From Bacteroidales bacterium (GTDB taxonomy: Bacteria > Bacteroidota > Bacteroidia > Bacteroidales > UBA10428), in contig JAFGKY010000064.1 in assembly GCA_016928305.1 (NCBI GenBank), forward strand, positions 1 through 56,969: a stretch of DNA of 56,969 nt, given 5' to 3'. Of this stretch, positions 9,701 to 18,164 are shown piece after piece; within the stretch, counting starts at the first letter, position 1, and each line of letters begins with the position of its first letter. Made by a program: the position numbers and the translations under genes. Under the pieces are notes generated by a model, which was not told where the DNA came from, made no database searches, and was given only the letters and a program-made list of their open reading frames with translations.

Positions 9701-10554
9701 AAGCTCACCCTGGCAATATCACCTACCCTCACCGGGACATTATCCCTTACCGCCACAACAGCCTCTTTCAGATCGTCAGGCGTTTTGATATATCCCAGTC
9801 CACGAATGACATATTCGACCTTATTCATTTCAATGGTCTCAGCACCGATATCAAGGTTGCTTTTCTTCACCGCCTCCATTATTTCCATAATGGTAACACC
9901 GTATGCTTTCATGGCATTGGGATCAATATCCACCTGGTATTCCTTTACAAAACCACCAACAGAAGCAACCTCCGAAACACCTTCTGATGATGACAGGGCA
10001 TACTTGACGTAAAAATCCTGTATCGTTCTTAATTCCTGTGGATCCCACCCCCCGGCCGGTTTACCTGTTTCCGGATTGCGGCCTTCCAGGGTATACCAGA
10101 AGATCTGACCAAGTGCCGTGGCATCAGGGCCCAGTGATGGCTGCACTCCGTCAGGCAGGGTACCGGAAGGCAGCGAATTCAATTTTTCCAGTATACGCGA
10201 ACGGCTCCAGTAAAAGTCAATATTATCCTTAAAAATGATATAGATAAATGACATCCCGAACATCGATGTGCTGCGGATGGTCTTAACGCCGGGGATACCA
10301 AGCAGGGAAGTTGTCAGCGGATAGGTGATCTGGTCTTCAATGTCCTTTTGTGATCTCCCCATCCATTCAGTTGCAACAACCTGTTGGTTATCTCCGATGT
10401 CAGGAATGGCATCAACCGGTACAGGGTCCCTGGGCAACAGGTTAATATTCCAGTTAAACGGAGCATATACAATGCCAAGCAGGATGAAAACAGCAAATAA
10501 CAACAGGGTTATCAGCCTGTTTTCCAAAAAGTATTTTATGATTTTATTTAACAT
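6727..10554 (-). CDS. cusA: CusA/CzcA-family heavy-metal RND efflux pump
   Basis: The start is an ATG giving MLNKIIKYFLENRLI; an upstream extension of 19 residues has no conserved look. The protein has 1275 residues, longer than E. coli CusA (about 1047), because of extra hydrophobic segments in the middle, as in many Bacteroidota pumps. Diagnostic stretches include TEWMGRSQKDIEDQITYPL, GPATRRGGLDKDG, FYDRTGLI, VMVDVGIVFVENIIRHLE in transmembrane segment 4, and FGIATDDGVIMGTYI near the end. The segment-4 motif is closer to the monovalent-metal (Cu/Ag) group than to the divalent CzcA group. It is the inner-membrane engine of the tripartite exporter encoded with the two genes that follow. Confidence 0.93.
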   Translation of the reverse strand: MLNKIIKYFLENRLITLLLFAVFILLGIVYAPFNWNINLLPRDPVPVDAIPDIGDNQQVVATEWMGRSQKDIEDQITYPLTTSLLGIPGVKTIRSTSMFGMSFIYIIFKDNIDFYWSRSRILEKLNSLPSGTLPDGVQPSLGPDATALGQIFWYTLEGRNPETGKPAGGWDPQELRTIQDFYVKYALSSSEGVSEVASVGGFVKEYQVDIDPNAMKAYGVTIMEIMEAVKKSNLDIGAETIEMNKVEYVIRGLGYIKTPDDLKEAVVAVRDNVPVRVGDIARVSFGPATRRGGLDKDGIEAVGAVVVARYGSNPMEVINKVKAKIAEIAPGLPSKTLADGTVSKVTIVPFYDRTGLIRETIGTLESALSHEILITIIVIIILVLNLRASALISSMLPVAVLMTFIVMKWAGVDANIVALSGIAIAIGVMVDVGIVFVENIIRHLEMPENNNAKGKNLARVIYTAITEVSSAIVTALATTIISFLPVFAMEAAEGKLFRPLAFTKTFALLASFLLGIIVLPTLANIFFSVKPDHKRISRIFNTILIAAGILIAIVWKQVPALALVLIGLNNLFADKWNEKGKQMTHYTNIGITLLVALWYLSTEWLPLGARNSDLTNYLFVGFLVALVLGILLLIVHFYVPLLRWALANKWKFMALPIFTVLFGILAWQGANRIFSFVPDFITGTKAWQSFSHAFPGMGKEFMPALDEGSFLLMPTSMPHSGIEKNQEYVELLDKRLSAIPEVELAVGKWGRVNSALDPAPVQMFENTINYIPEYLLDENGHRMTFKVDKKGNFILADGTKYNPGRDGFKRIRRELLIPDKKGDNFRQWRPEIKSPDDIWQEIVSVTRIPGLTSAPRLQPIQTRLVMLSTGMRAPMGLKVYGPDLETIEKAGIQLEAALKEVPSVQSSSVFYDRAVGAPYIEIKLNRKAIARYGMTIADVQDVLQVAVGGMSLTTTVEGRERFPVRVRYARELRSTPEEIKRILVPSMTGVQVPLGELADITYTRGPQMIRSENTFLNGYVIFDKVEDKAEVDVVEEAQRFLREKTDTRELVLPAGVSYTFAGNYEQQIRATKKLSIVIPVSLILVFLLLYSQFRTFTASSIHFSGVFVAFAGGFIMLWLYSQPWFLNATVAGVEMRHLFQIHTINLSVAVWVGFIALFGIATDDGVIMGTYIHQVFLVVKPKTVKEVREAVVIAGSKRVRPAMMTAAVAIIALLPVLSSTGKGADIMIPMAIPVFGGMIIQIMTMFVVPVLQSFWREAATRKEEKLSNPKNALKS

Positions 10555-10650
10555 AACACTATCTAAAATGATTTCAATGGCACAATTACGGATAAAGGAC
10601 TGACAAACCAATTCCGTTCGGGATGGTCATCAATCAATGATCATTTTGAA

Positions 10651-11034
10651 TCATAAAAGGTATGCCTGCGTTTTTGCTAAAACAGTCTGTATTTTGGGAG
10701 GCGGGGAACCATTTGTGAAACAGCGCTGATTACCCGGATATCCTGCACAGTCGTGAAAGTCAGCAAGAAATCCGGGTAAAAGTTGTGAATCCGTTGGAAA
10801 CAGATGCTCGAAGTCAAATTGTGTTTGCGTTGAAACAAAATCCTCTTTAAGCTGATAATGTTCACTTTCGTTATGACAGCAACTGCCTGTCTCAGCATCG
10901 CAACACTTTTTTGCAGCTTTGTCGATGGAAAGGGAAACGAGCTCACTGCCGCAATAATGTCTGGAAATGGTAAAACCCGTTGTCGCTGTGAGCAACAGGA
11001 ACGAAACGAAAATATTTACCAGTTTCTTCATCAT
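10651..11034 (-). CDS. HYC_CC_PP family small secreted protein
   Basis: The 127-residue protein has a signal peptide followed by the family signature. HYC stands at residues 26-28, paired cysteines at 44-45 and 52-53 (KKCCDAETGSCCHNE), and a proline-rich tail (SPPPKIQ) near the C-terminus. The family is Bacteroidota-specific and commonly found beside copper or heavy-metal RND pumps. Its Cys/His content suggests periplasmic or membrane-associated metal binding. It is the first gene of the export operon, 96 bp before the pump gene. The exact function is not established. Confidence 0.82.
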   Translation of the reverse strand: MMKKLVNIFVSFLLLTATTGFTISRHYCGSELVSLSIDKAAKKCCDAETGSCCHNESEHYQLKEDFVSTQTQFDFEHLFPTDSQLLPGFLADFHDCAGYPGNQRCFTNGSPPPKIQTVLAKTQAYLL

Positions 11035-11340
11035 GTTTTATCGGATTAACCGTGTTAACAATAAATAAACACCTGAAATGTAAAAGAGTTCATCCTGGTC
11101 TAATCCTGGATGAAATTATAACCATTATGAAATCTTCCTCAATTACACCACGGATTCCGGTCTTTTTCCGGTATTGTTTTCCTTCACCCTGACTGATTTG
11201 TTTTAAGACTTCTTGGAACCAGACTATTGCCATCATCCTGTTTTTTACGATATTTGATAAAGGGACAGGGAAATAACCGGAATTTTATCAGTAAAATGCA
11301 AAACAATAATTCAAGCTGATGAATCACAGTTAAATGTGAG

Positions 11341-11649
11341 GTGAAAAGACTTCTTGTGATACTATTGTTATCCGGTTGCAACATCAGCAGGCTGACCGAC
11401 CGGATTGAGATACCACCAGACCAGGTATGGGAGGTATACAAAGAGCTGCACGTAATAAAGGTCGACAGCTTTAAACACTATCATCGGATTACGGCCATTC
11501 CTTATGGTAAATCGTATCCAAAATATTCATACCAGTGGAAAGATCATTACCGTACCGTTTGTGTAGGTGATATAGTACCGCTGACAGATTCGCTGAGAAG
11601 CCGCATTGCCTATAAACATCACTGGAAAAGAACCCGGACAAGACGGTAA
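11341..11649 (+). CDS. Small putative lipoprotein, unknown function
   Basis: The 102-residue product starts at a GTG. Its N-terminus, MKRLLVILLLSGCN, fits a very short lipoprotein signal with the lipobox cysteine at residue 13. The rest is rich in Tyr, His, Lys and Arg and recalls no family. The reading frame is the more convincing of two overlapping ones here because of the lipobox; the opposing minus-strand frame has no such feature. It stands alone between the metal operon and the amidotransferase. Confidence 0.5.
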   Translation: MKRLLVILLLSGCNISRLTDRIEIPPDQVWEVYKELHVIKVDSFKHYHRITAIPYGKSYPKYSYQWKDHYRTVCVGDIVPLTDSLRSRIAYKHHWKRTRTRR

Positions 11650-11684
11650 CCTGATTAACTTCTTTGCAATGGAGAGTGTCCTTC

Positions 11685-11724
11685 TAGTTGGAGGTTGCAC
11701 TCCGTTAACGAGTGCCCCCAACTA
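11685..11724. repeat. REP-like long hairpin
   Basis: An imperfect inverted repeat has outer arms TAGTTGG/CCAACTA and an apex around GTTAAC. It belongs to a family of GGAGGTTGCA-type hairpins found in many gaps of this window (12732, 25741, 30254, 33534, 48605). It lies between the convergent lipoprotein and amidotransferase genes. No T run follows, so it is more likely a dispersed repeat than a dedicated terminator. Confidence 0.55.
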
Positions 11725-11744
11725 CTCTTACTGCCTGCATGATT

Positions 11745-12476
11745 TTAATCCTGATCGTTGAAAAGCACACAGATATATTTATGCATAAGTTTATCCAGGA
11801 TATTATACATTATATCATTGTTTAACCTTATTAAATTCTGTTGACTCAGAATTTCAGTTTCCGATTGTGTGTAATTCCCTTCGGTTATTTCATTGCGGCC
11901 ATTTTCTAACATTGCTTTCAAGCATATTTCTGTAACTTCTAAATGAAATTGAAGTCCCAATACATTTTTTTTATATAAAAATGCCTGATTCTCGCAGGCC
12001 CTGGATGATGCAAGGCGCTTTGCTCCTGAAGGAAGGTTAAAAGTTTCACTATGCCAGTGAAATGTTTTTATGGTCTTCAGATCATTGCCGAAAAGATCAT
12101 TATTCCTTGCATCATCTTCCAGGGTAATATCAAACCAGCCCAGCTCTTTTTCAGGATTTTTATATACTTCGGCCCCTAAAGCATCTGCAATAAGCTGAGC
12201 ACCCAAACAAATTCCGATAACAGTCTTTTCCTTTTCGATGGATTTTTTTATTGCATTTTTCTCCTCTGTAAGCCAACTATATTTATCATCGTTATAAACA
12301 CTCATGGGCCCTCCCATGATGATAAGGCAATCATAGTCTTCAGGCTCTGGAATGGTATAATTCTGAAAGAACCGGGTATAGGTTAAAAAAGTCCCGGTTT
12401 TTTTAATCCAGGTTTCAATACATCCCGGATCTTCAAAATCAACATGTTGAAAGCAATGTATTTTTAAGGGTATCAT
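11745..12476 (-). CDS. Type 1 glutamine amidotransferase (GMP synthase-like, stand-alone)
   Basis: The 243-residue cytoplasmic protein has the class I glutamine amidotransferase fold. The oxyanion strand is CLIIMGGPMSVY, the nucleophile elbow GICLGAQLIADALGAEV carries the catalytic Cys, and QFHLEVT supplies the His and Glu of the triad. HWHSETFNLP is typical of GuaA-like amidotransferases. No synthetase domain or partner gene is adjacent, so it is one of the free-standing proteins often annotated as GMP synthase-like. Its acceptor substrate cannot be told from sequence. Confidence 0.85.
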   Translation of the reverse strand: MIPLKIHCFQHVDFEDPGCIETWIKKTGTFLTYTRFFQNYTIPEPEDYDCLIIMGGPMSVYNDDKYSWLTEEKNAIKKSIEKEKTVIGICLGAQLIADALGAEVYKNPEKELGWFDITLEDDARNNDLFGNDLKTIKTFHWHSETFNLPSGAKRLASSRACENQAFLYKKNVLGLQFHLEVTEICLKAMLENGRNEITEGNYTQSETEILSQQNLIRLNNDIMYNILDKLMHKYICVLFNDQD

Positions 12477-12891
12477 ATCTTTATACGGGTATAAGCCCTG
12501 GGCTGTATATACTCATTTTCTTTCTCATTCTCATTCCCTCTCAGTTTTGCGAGCACTGGGTTTAGTTTGTTTGCTTCGTTCATGATTTCCCTTCGGTCGG
12601 TTTCAGGACTAAACCTGAATTTTAGCTCTGTATCTGTTACGATATAGGTTGTTCCATCCTGTTACGCTGCAAATTAAGTTATGGCTTTTGGCTAGGTCGT
12701 GGTTGCAGCGTTTTATGCTCCTTATCCTATACCCCGGGTTGCACCCGGGGCTACCAATATGTCACCCCTAATGGGGCTTAATACAACAAATCTCACGAAC
12801 TTTCCACCTCCGTCATACGATGCAACGTCCTTTTAAGGGCTTCAGCGGACGCAGTATAACAATCCCGCCTGCGCCAGGGTGGAGGACACGG
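12477..12891. repeat. Gap with two GC hairpins
   Basis: This 415-bp gap has no convincing gene. It contains CCCCGGG-TTGCA-CCCGGGG at 12732-12750, directly followed by CCCC-TAAT-GGGG at 12765-12776. The TTGCA loop matches the hairpin family seen elsewhere in the window. A CT-rich run (ttctcattctcattccctct) near 12515-12540 resembles another at 51582-51610. Confidence 0.55.
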
Positions 12892-15150
12892 CTATTCTAT
12901 CAACAATTTCCGTGAGAGACTCCCTTCACCGGTCTTCATTTTCAGGATATATAAACCGGAATTAAGGTTTTCCCTGTGAAAATCCAGGTTATGGGTGCCT
13001 GCCGCATATTCCTTGTTGGTTATTTCCTTCACCACAGTGCCGCCTGCGTCATAAACATTTATCTTAACCAGCGAAGGTTTTGCGATTGAAAATGTTATGT
13101 GTGAAAAATTTTCAAATGGATTCGGTATCGGAGGCTCAAGTTTAAAATCGGGTGATACAATGACAGGTATGCCGCTGATCAATTCTTTGGTCGTGAATTG
13201 CCATGTTGGTCCGGTCACCGTTCCCAGGTCGTTCTTCGAATCAACACGCCAGTAATAGGTTTTCTCCGATTCCAGGTCAGTGAGCTCTTTACTCAGACCA
13301 GCCTGTTCAACAAGAAGTGAAACCGGATCGGGAAGTGTATCAATGTATACATCAAACATGGAGGTAAATACTTTATCTGCGCCCCAGGAGATAACCAGAC
13401 CGGATGATCCGGAGATGCTGTCCCCGTCTGCGGGATAAGGATCGAATGCAGGAAGAGGTAAACGGTTGTAATAATCATCAATACTGAACCAGTCGAAATC
13501 GGCATAACCCGGATCTCCTGTATTTTCATAGGGTCTGTGACAATACAGGCCAACCTTGGCGCCTATCCAACGGCCTTCATCGGTTAATGCAGCTTTGCCA
13601 ACCGGTAAAAAATGATAATTATCAAGGCTATAGCCGAAATTACAGGTTCCTCCGCCGGTAACGGCAACCCTCAGATATAACACAGAATCATCAATCGATA
13701 TGGCGGAATTAACGACTGTTGATTCTGCCAGTCCCGCCCGGGCATCGGAACACTGTTTCTGACTAATTACCAAACCTGTATCCGTCTGCATTACATTAAT
13801 CGAAGTGTATCGTTGTCCCATCACCACCAGACCTGCATTCTCGCCGTCATTCAGGTGCAGTTTTATTTTGGTGGTTGCCGAAAATTTTTCTGCCGGCAGT
13901 TTTTGAAGCAACATGCTTCCGATATCCCAGAGGTTTACAAAATCTTCAGGCAGGCTGACCGCATACAGACGCATATTACCGGGATTTGCATCCAGACTGA
14001 ACCAGGCTGAGTCAAAATTGGAATGCCATTGCCATTGCAGTCCCAGGGTATCCGTATTAAACTTGTCGGACGTCTGAGGGTTGACAATCGGCCAGGTCTG
14101 ACCAACATCGGGCTTTGTGTAAGATGCCACAGGTTCCCCGATTTCATCGCCATCATTATCGATTCCCATCACGGGCCAGTCTTCGGTCCATACAACCGGC
14201 TGAAGATGCACGATCCGACCGTGAGGCAATTTTTCCTGGAAATGGATAAACCACGATTCACCCGATTCCAGTTCAATCCATGCCCCCTGGTGCGGGCCAT
14301 TGATAGTGGTGCTGCCCTTTTCCAGCACAGTTTTGTAATCATAAGGTCCGGGAAGGGTATCCGAGCGCAATACAGCCTGATAGCCATTGGCTACACCACC
14401 ATAAGGAGCAAATACATAATAATAGCCGTTTCTCTTATACATTTTAGGTCCTTCAATCGTCTCAAGCGGGTGAGCGATATCGTTTCCATCAAAAACCATG
14501 ATGGAATCTGCCGGGTCGGTGGAAACCGATTCCCCGTCGCTGCTCATCCTGCGCAGTGTAAGAATGCTTTTAAAACCGACCCTGCTGTTGGCCCAGGCAT
14601 GAACCAGGTAAGCGCTGTCGTTATCATCCCAGAACGGGCATGGATCGATCCAGCCGTACGCTTTCTGCACCAGCTTATGCTCCCATGTACCGGCCGGATC
14701 ATCGGTTTTTGCCATGTATATACCGAAGTCCGGATCGGCATAATAAACATAAAAATGACCGTTGCGGTATCGTATGCTCGGAGCCCAGACGCCCAGTCCA
14801 TGACCCGGTTTATTGTATACGCTGTCGGGCGGTTGTCGCATGAATACATGATTGATAATCGTCCAGTTCACCAGGTCCTTTGAATGGAGCACTGGAATTC
14901 CCGGGGCACAGTTAAAGCTGGAGGAAACCATATAAAAATCGTCATTTACCCTTATCGCATCCGGATCGGAATAATCGGCGTAGATAACGGGATTTTTATA
15001 GGTACCGTTACCGTTATCCGGCACATACACCGCATCCATTCTTACGGCTGTGTCTTCCTCGGCCTGTGGTAATGCCGCATTGCCAATTGCAAAGGCAAGA
15101 ATAACCGATATTGCAATATTTTTTGCGCCAGCGTAAATTTTTGATTCCAT
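12892..15150 (-). CDS. T9SS-exported GH43 glycosidase (xylosidase/arabinofuranosidase type)
   Basis: The 752-residue protein has a signal-type N-terminus, a five-bladed GH43 domain at about 48-345, a beta-sandwich domain (about 370-560), a fibronectin-III-like domain (about 570-665) and a T9SS sorting domain (about 670-752, PNPFENFSHITFSI). The three catalytic acids are visible: Asp62 in YSDPDAI (base), Asp169 in WIDPCPFW (pKa modulator) and Glu233 in TIEGPKMY (acid). The closest well-known relatives are GH43 beta-xylosidases and alpha-arabinofuranosidases with a C-terminal sandwich, so xylan or arabinoxylan oligosaccharides are likely substrates. It should act outside the cell or on its surface. 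It is a single-gene unit. Confidence 0.9.
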   Translation of the reverse strand: MESKIYAGAKNIAISVILAFAIGNAALPQAEEDTAVRMDAVYVPDNGNGTYKNPVIYADYSDPDAIRVNDDFYMVSSSFNCAPGIPVLHSKDLVNWTIINHVFMRQPPDSVYNKPGHGLGVWAPSIRYRNGHFYVYYADPDFGIYMAKTDDPAGTWEHKLVQKAYGWIDPCPFWDDNDSAYLVHAWANSRVGFKSILTLRRMSSDGESVSTDPADSIMVFDGNDIAHPLETIEGPKMYKRNGYYYVFAPYGGVANGYQAVLRSDTLPGPYDYKTVLEKGSTTINGPHQGAWIELESGESWFIHFQEKLPHGRIVHLQPVVWTEDWPVMGIDNDGDEIGEPVASYTKPDVGQTWPIVNPQTSDKFNTDTLGLQWQWHSNFDSAWFSLDANPGNMRLYAVSLPEDFVNLWDIGSMLLQKLPAEKFSATTKIKLHLNDGENAGLVVMGQRYTSINVMQTDTGLVISQKQCSDARAGLAESTVVNSAISIDDSVLYLRVAVTGGGTCNFGYSLDNYHFLPVGKAALTDEGRWIGAKVGLYCHRPYENTGDPGYADFDWFSIDDYYNRLPLPAFDPYPADGDSISGSSGLVISWGADKVFTSMFDVYIDTLPDPVSLLVEQAGLSKELTDLESEKTYYWRVDSKNDLGTVTGPTWQFTTKELISGIPVIVSPDFKLEPPIPNPFENFSHITFSIAKPSLVKINVYDAGGTVVKEITNKEYAAGTHNLDFHRENLNSGLYILKMKTGEGSLSRKLLIE

Positions 15151-15358
15151 AACCGTTAAGATTTAATCGAATTTTTGCATGAGAATGTTGGTAGTTTTAT
15201 CATCATAAAAATAGGTTATTTCGTTTAAAAGTTTGGATGATTTGATTGGAAAAGATAGGATATATATTACACCTGCATAATTCATAAAATCAAAAAAAAT
15301 GTATATTGGACCTGCTTTTAATACTTATTTTAATTTACTCTGACAGATTGAAAAAGCA

Positions 15359-15465
15359 ACCTGTTTTACCCTTAATCCCTAAAGGGAACAGGTTGATTTT
15401 TCAGCTTTCTCCCCTGCCTGACTGCAAGGCAGGTTTTAAGGACTGGAGTAAAAAAGCTGAAAAAT
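15359..15465. other. Nested hairpin region, possible structured RNA or repeat
   Basis: In the 490-bp gap upstream of the GH43 gene, two hairpins lie next to each other. The first pairs ACCTGTT (15359-15365) with AACAGGT (15387-15393). The second pairs a 13-bp perfect arm ATTTTTCAGCTTT (15396-15408) with its complement at 15453-15465, and encloses CCTGCCT/AGGCAGG (15413-15433). No open frame is supported. This could be a dispersed repeat, a terminator pair or a small RNA. Confidence 0.4.
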
Positions 15466-15639
15466 TACTGAAATTCCTAATCTGTTAAAGTAGAATTAGT
15501 ATGTATCCCGAGATGATAAAATGAAAATCTGAATTGTCTGCAATCCCCTATAAAAAACCACGTCATGAATCAGGAACATTCCTTAATATGGGTTATAATA
15601 TGCATCGTCACGCATGTTATAAGGAGTATTTATGAGATC

Positions 15640-15861
15640 TTAAAGCAACTTCCTTATGATCCACAAAATCAATGTCAGGATAATGCTGATAAGGATCATG
15701 GTGGTGACGGGAAAATAGAACCTGAAATTTTCCTTTTCGATCCGGATATCCCCGGGCAAATGACCGATCCAACTGAATTTGTTCCCGGCAAAATACAGGA
15801 TGAGACCGGCAATAACAATAATAATTCCGGTTACTATAAGGATCTTACCAAGTTGAGGCAT
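15640..15861 (-). CDS. Small DUF2905-type membrane protein
   Basis: The ATG start gives MPQLGKILIVTG (73 residues); a TTG five codons upstream is possible. Two transmembrane segments flank a short loop containing LPGDIRIEKENFRFYFP. That G-D-I-(R/I)-IE-(R/K)-N-x-F-x-F-PI/V pattern is the hallmark of the DUF2905 family. The function of the family is unknown. The gene is isolated. Confidence 0.8.
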   Translation of the reverse strand: MPQLGKILIVTGIIIVIAGLILYFAGNKFSWIGHLPGDIRIEKENFRFYFPVTTMILISIILTLILWIIRKLL

Positions 15862-16028
15862 AAAGATGTTTTTCAATCACAAATTTACATGAAAATTTTA
15901 TCCCCCGATCAGTCCTGAGGTTATTCGAAAATAAAAACGGAATGAAACCTGTTTTTGTATAAATGTCGATTGATTGAATGGTCAAAGGGCGATGTATGAT
16001 GAAACCATCAATTAGCCAGAAGGCAATC

Positions 16029-16661
16029 TCATGTTATCAATCCCTTGCAATTATGACGACGGCAGAACAGCCACCAGTGAAATCCTGATCTGATATAGCA
16101 GCTTTTTATATCATGCATCCTGGTTTCTATTTTTCCGGACGTTAGCAGCTCTGACAATTTCCTGATGTTTTTCAGCTGCCTTTCCATCATTATTTTATTG
16201 ACAACAGAAAAAGTAAAAAAGAATCCTTTTGAGGATATATCCTTATTGCAATAGCCCTTTATCTTGCACCATAAACGGGTATCCGTTCCGTTTTCAGCAA
16301 TCCTGTATTCAATATACAGGTCCTTCATGTACAGGTTGACCGGAGGATTGATGGGTTCACAGAAACGACAAACAATAAACGAATTTTCTTCAAATCCGAA
16401 GATGTGAAATGCCAGTAAAAAATGTGTATTAACTTTCAGGGGAGGCAGGTTTTCAATGATATAGCCGGGTGATTTTTTACCCCTGTTATCCATAAAATCA
16501 TAACTATAGGGTGCAACACGCAACTGTTTTAACCATGCGAAAATGGCTGATGCATCTGCATGTATCTCAATACTCCGAAGTAATTCCCTGCAGTCAGTAT
16601 CTGGAATACCGGGTAAGGAATCAACAAAAAAGTCAGGTACAGCAATAGATTTTTTCTTCAT
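16029..16661 (-). CDS. SRPBCC-like (START/Bet v1 fold) protein
   Basis: The 210-residue protein has no signal peptide. It follows the helix-grip pattern of SRPBCC proteins: an early strand SIEIHADASAIFAWLKQLRVAPYSYDF, central beta strands, and a long C-terminal helix (FSVVNKIMMERQLKNIRKLSELL). Such proteins bind hydrophobic ligands or modify polyketide-like compounds, but no ligand can be named. The last 20 residues (SGFHWWLFCRRHNCKG) look unconserved. Confidence 0.6.
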   Translation of the reverse strand: MKKKSIAVPDFFVDSLPGIPDTDCRELLRSIEIHADASAIFAWLKQLRVAPYSYDFMDNRGKKSPGYIIENLPPLKVNTHFLLAFHIFGFEENSFIVCRFCEPINPPVNLYMKDLYIEYRIAENGTDTRLWCKIKGYCNKDISSKGFFFTFSVVNKIMMERQLKNIRKLSELLTSGKIETRMHDIKSCYIRSGFHWWLFCRRHNCKGLIT

Positions 16662-16956
16662 TCTGGTCCGGTATTATACTTTGCCATTCTGCTTTGGCAG
16701 ATTGGAGATTTAATTAATTCTTCAATTTGTTAAAACAGTATCAAATAAAGATAATCATCTCCCATGAAGTTACCAATACTATGATTGCATACAAAACAAT
16801 CCATAATAAAGCGGTTTGACCTTATGCTCAAGGCTGGTAAGCCATTCCCGGATTTCATGCAAAAGGTGAATTCAGCCGTTATAAGGGGCGTCACGGTATA
16901 TAGAGATACAGGTATGTGAAGATTCGGAGTACAACCCGATCCGTATACGGGTGAAG

Positions 16957-17790
16957 TTAAAAATATAATCTTATACCCATTGTACTGTATTTTTTACCCG
17001 ATACATCCCTGTCGATCCCGAATACGGGTACCAGGGAAAGTTTGTTTTGCTTTTCTTTCGCTTCACTTGCCGTATTTCCTGCATCAATTGCAAAAAATAA
17101 GGTGGCCAGTGTTCCTGTTAATGTAATACCTATAGTGGACGCTATAACTCCTCCTTCATCGTAGAAATCTGCCCAGGCTGCTCCTGCAGCCAGTGATATA
17201 GCACCCGCCATGCTTACCCCGTAGTTGATCCAACCCGCTACTCTCAGTCCTGGTATACCACTAACGCCAGTTTTTTTCCGGGTGATACCCGGTAGCATGG
17301 CCCCGATCGGGACTCCTATCCCGGTAAGTGCAATGGCAGCTGACTCGGATATTATGCCAAATTCTTCATCGAATATAATACCATCGTATGAGAGGGTGGA
17401 CATAGTTCCCAGTGTTAAGATCGGGACGAGCAGGATGTAGTTCATAACCGCTCCTGCATTTGCCGGTTTTATATCCTTTTCGGTGATGACAGGTGTTGGT
17501 GTTTCAGCAGGTCCTCTGCGAATGGGTACCGGCTGATCGGCAAACACGTCCTTGCTGCCGTTTTCATATTTTATCATAAATATTTCAGATTTGGAAAGAA
17601 TATATAACGGGCCCGAAAGGTTCTCAAATTTCCGGTATGTAATCTCTTTATCAGATACCTGTTCCACCCTGGCGCTGATCTCTTCACCGTTCTTTTTGAC
17701 AATGATATCCTGCCCTGAGACCCGGTGCGGGGTATAACATACAGACAAGACTAAAACAAGCAAAACAACAAAGTAAGTATTGGATTTCAT
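16957..17790 (-). CDS. Membrane protein with Bacteroidota-type N-terminal domain, unknown function
   Basis: The 277-residue protein has a signal peptide. A compact N-terminal module follows (about 27-85: DIIVKKNGEEISARVEQV, then KFENLSGPLYILSKSEIFMIKYENG), seen in many Bacteroidota envelope proteins. About four hydrophobic segments occur in residues 110-250. The C-terminus (YSTMGIRLYF) ends with an aromatic residue, as envelope proteins often do. No enzymatic motif is visible. It is a lone gene. Confidence 0.65.
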   Translation of the reverse strand: MKSNTYFVVLLVLVLSVCYTPHRVSGQDIIVKKNGEEISARVEQVSDKEITYRKFENLSGPLYILSKSEIFMIKYENGSKDVFADQPVPIRRGPAETPTPVITEKDIKPANAGAVMNYILLVPILTLGTMSTLSYDGIIFDEEFGIISESAAIALTGIGVPIGAMLPGITRKKTGVSGIPGLRVAGWINYGVSMAGAISLAAGAAWADFYDEGGVIASTIGITLTGTLATLFFAIDAGNTASEAKEKQNKLSLVPVFGIDRDVSGKKYSTMGIRLYF

Positions 17791-18164
17791 GTGTATAATG
17801 AATTTGGATTAGTAATGTTGATAAAGCGGGGAGAGCTTCGGGGAAATTTTATGATTTCTTGTCCTGCAATCCGCGAAAAACCTGAAAGCATCTTATGAAA
17901 GTTTATGGAAGCTGTTAATCATTCAATGATTTAGCGGTGCAATATAGATAAGAAAATCCAATTCACAAAATAATTGGTTTTAGGTTGTAATGTATGTTGA
18001 CAGGCATAGCTGCTTTATCATACTCAGTATTTCAGGGAGCAATAACATCGGGAGGTTTTATGGTCCGGGGAATATACCCACGAAATTCAATCCGTTTGCT
18101 TTTCAATCATCTTTCCGCTTGTGTATATCATAGCCGAATACCAACCTGCAATACAATGCCATAT
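17791..18164. other. Gap without recognised features
   Basis: I see no gene, hairpin or repeat of note in this 374-bp stretch between two minus-strand genes. A 60-residue open frame at 17994-18176 on the plus strand has no coding character and overlaps the end of the PorV-like gene. Confidence 0.5.

Noticed and set aside
9533..10012. 159-residue plus-strand open frame, one of several inside the pump gene
   Set aside because: It lies wholly antisense to the CusA-type gene; its serine/threonine-rich composition is typical of a shadow frame.
14023..14883. 286-residue plus-strand open frame
   Set aside because: It is antisense to the GH43 catalytic domain, whose active-site residues are all readable on the other strand.
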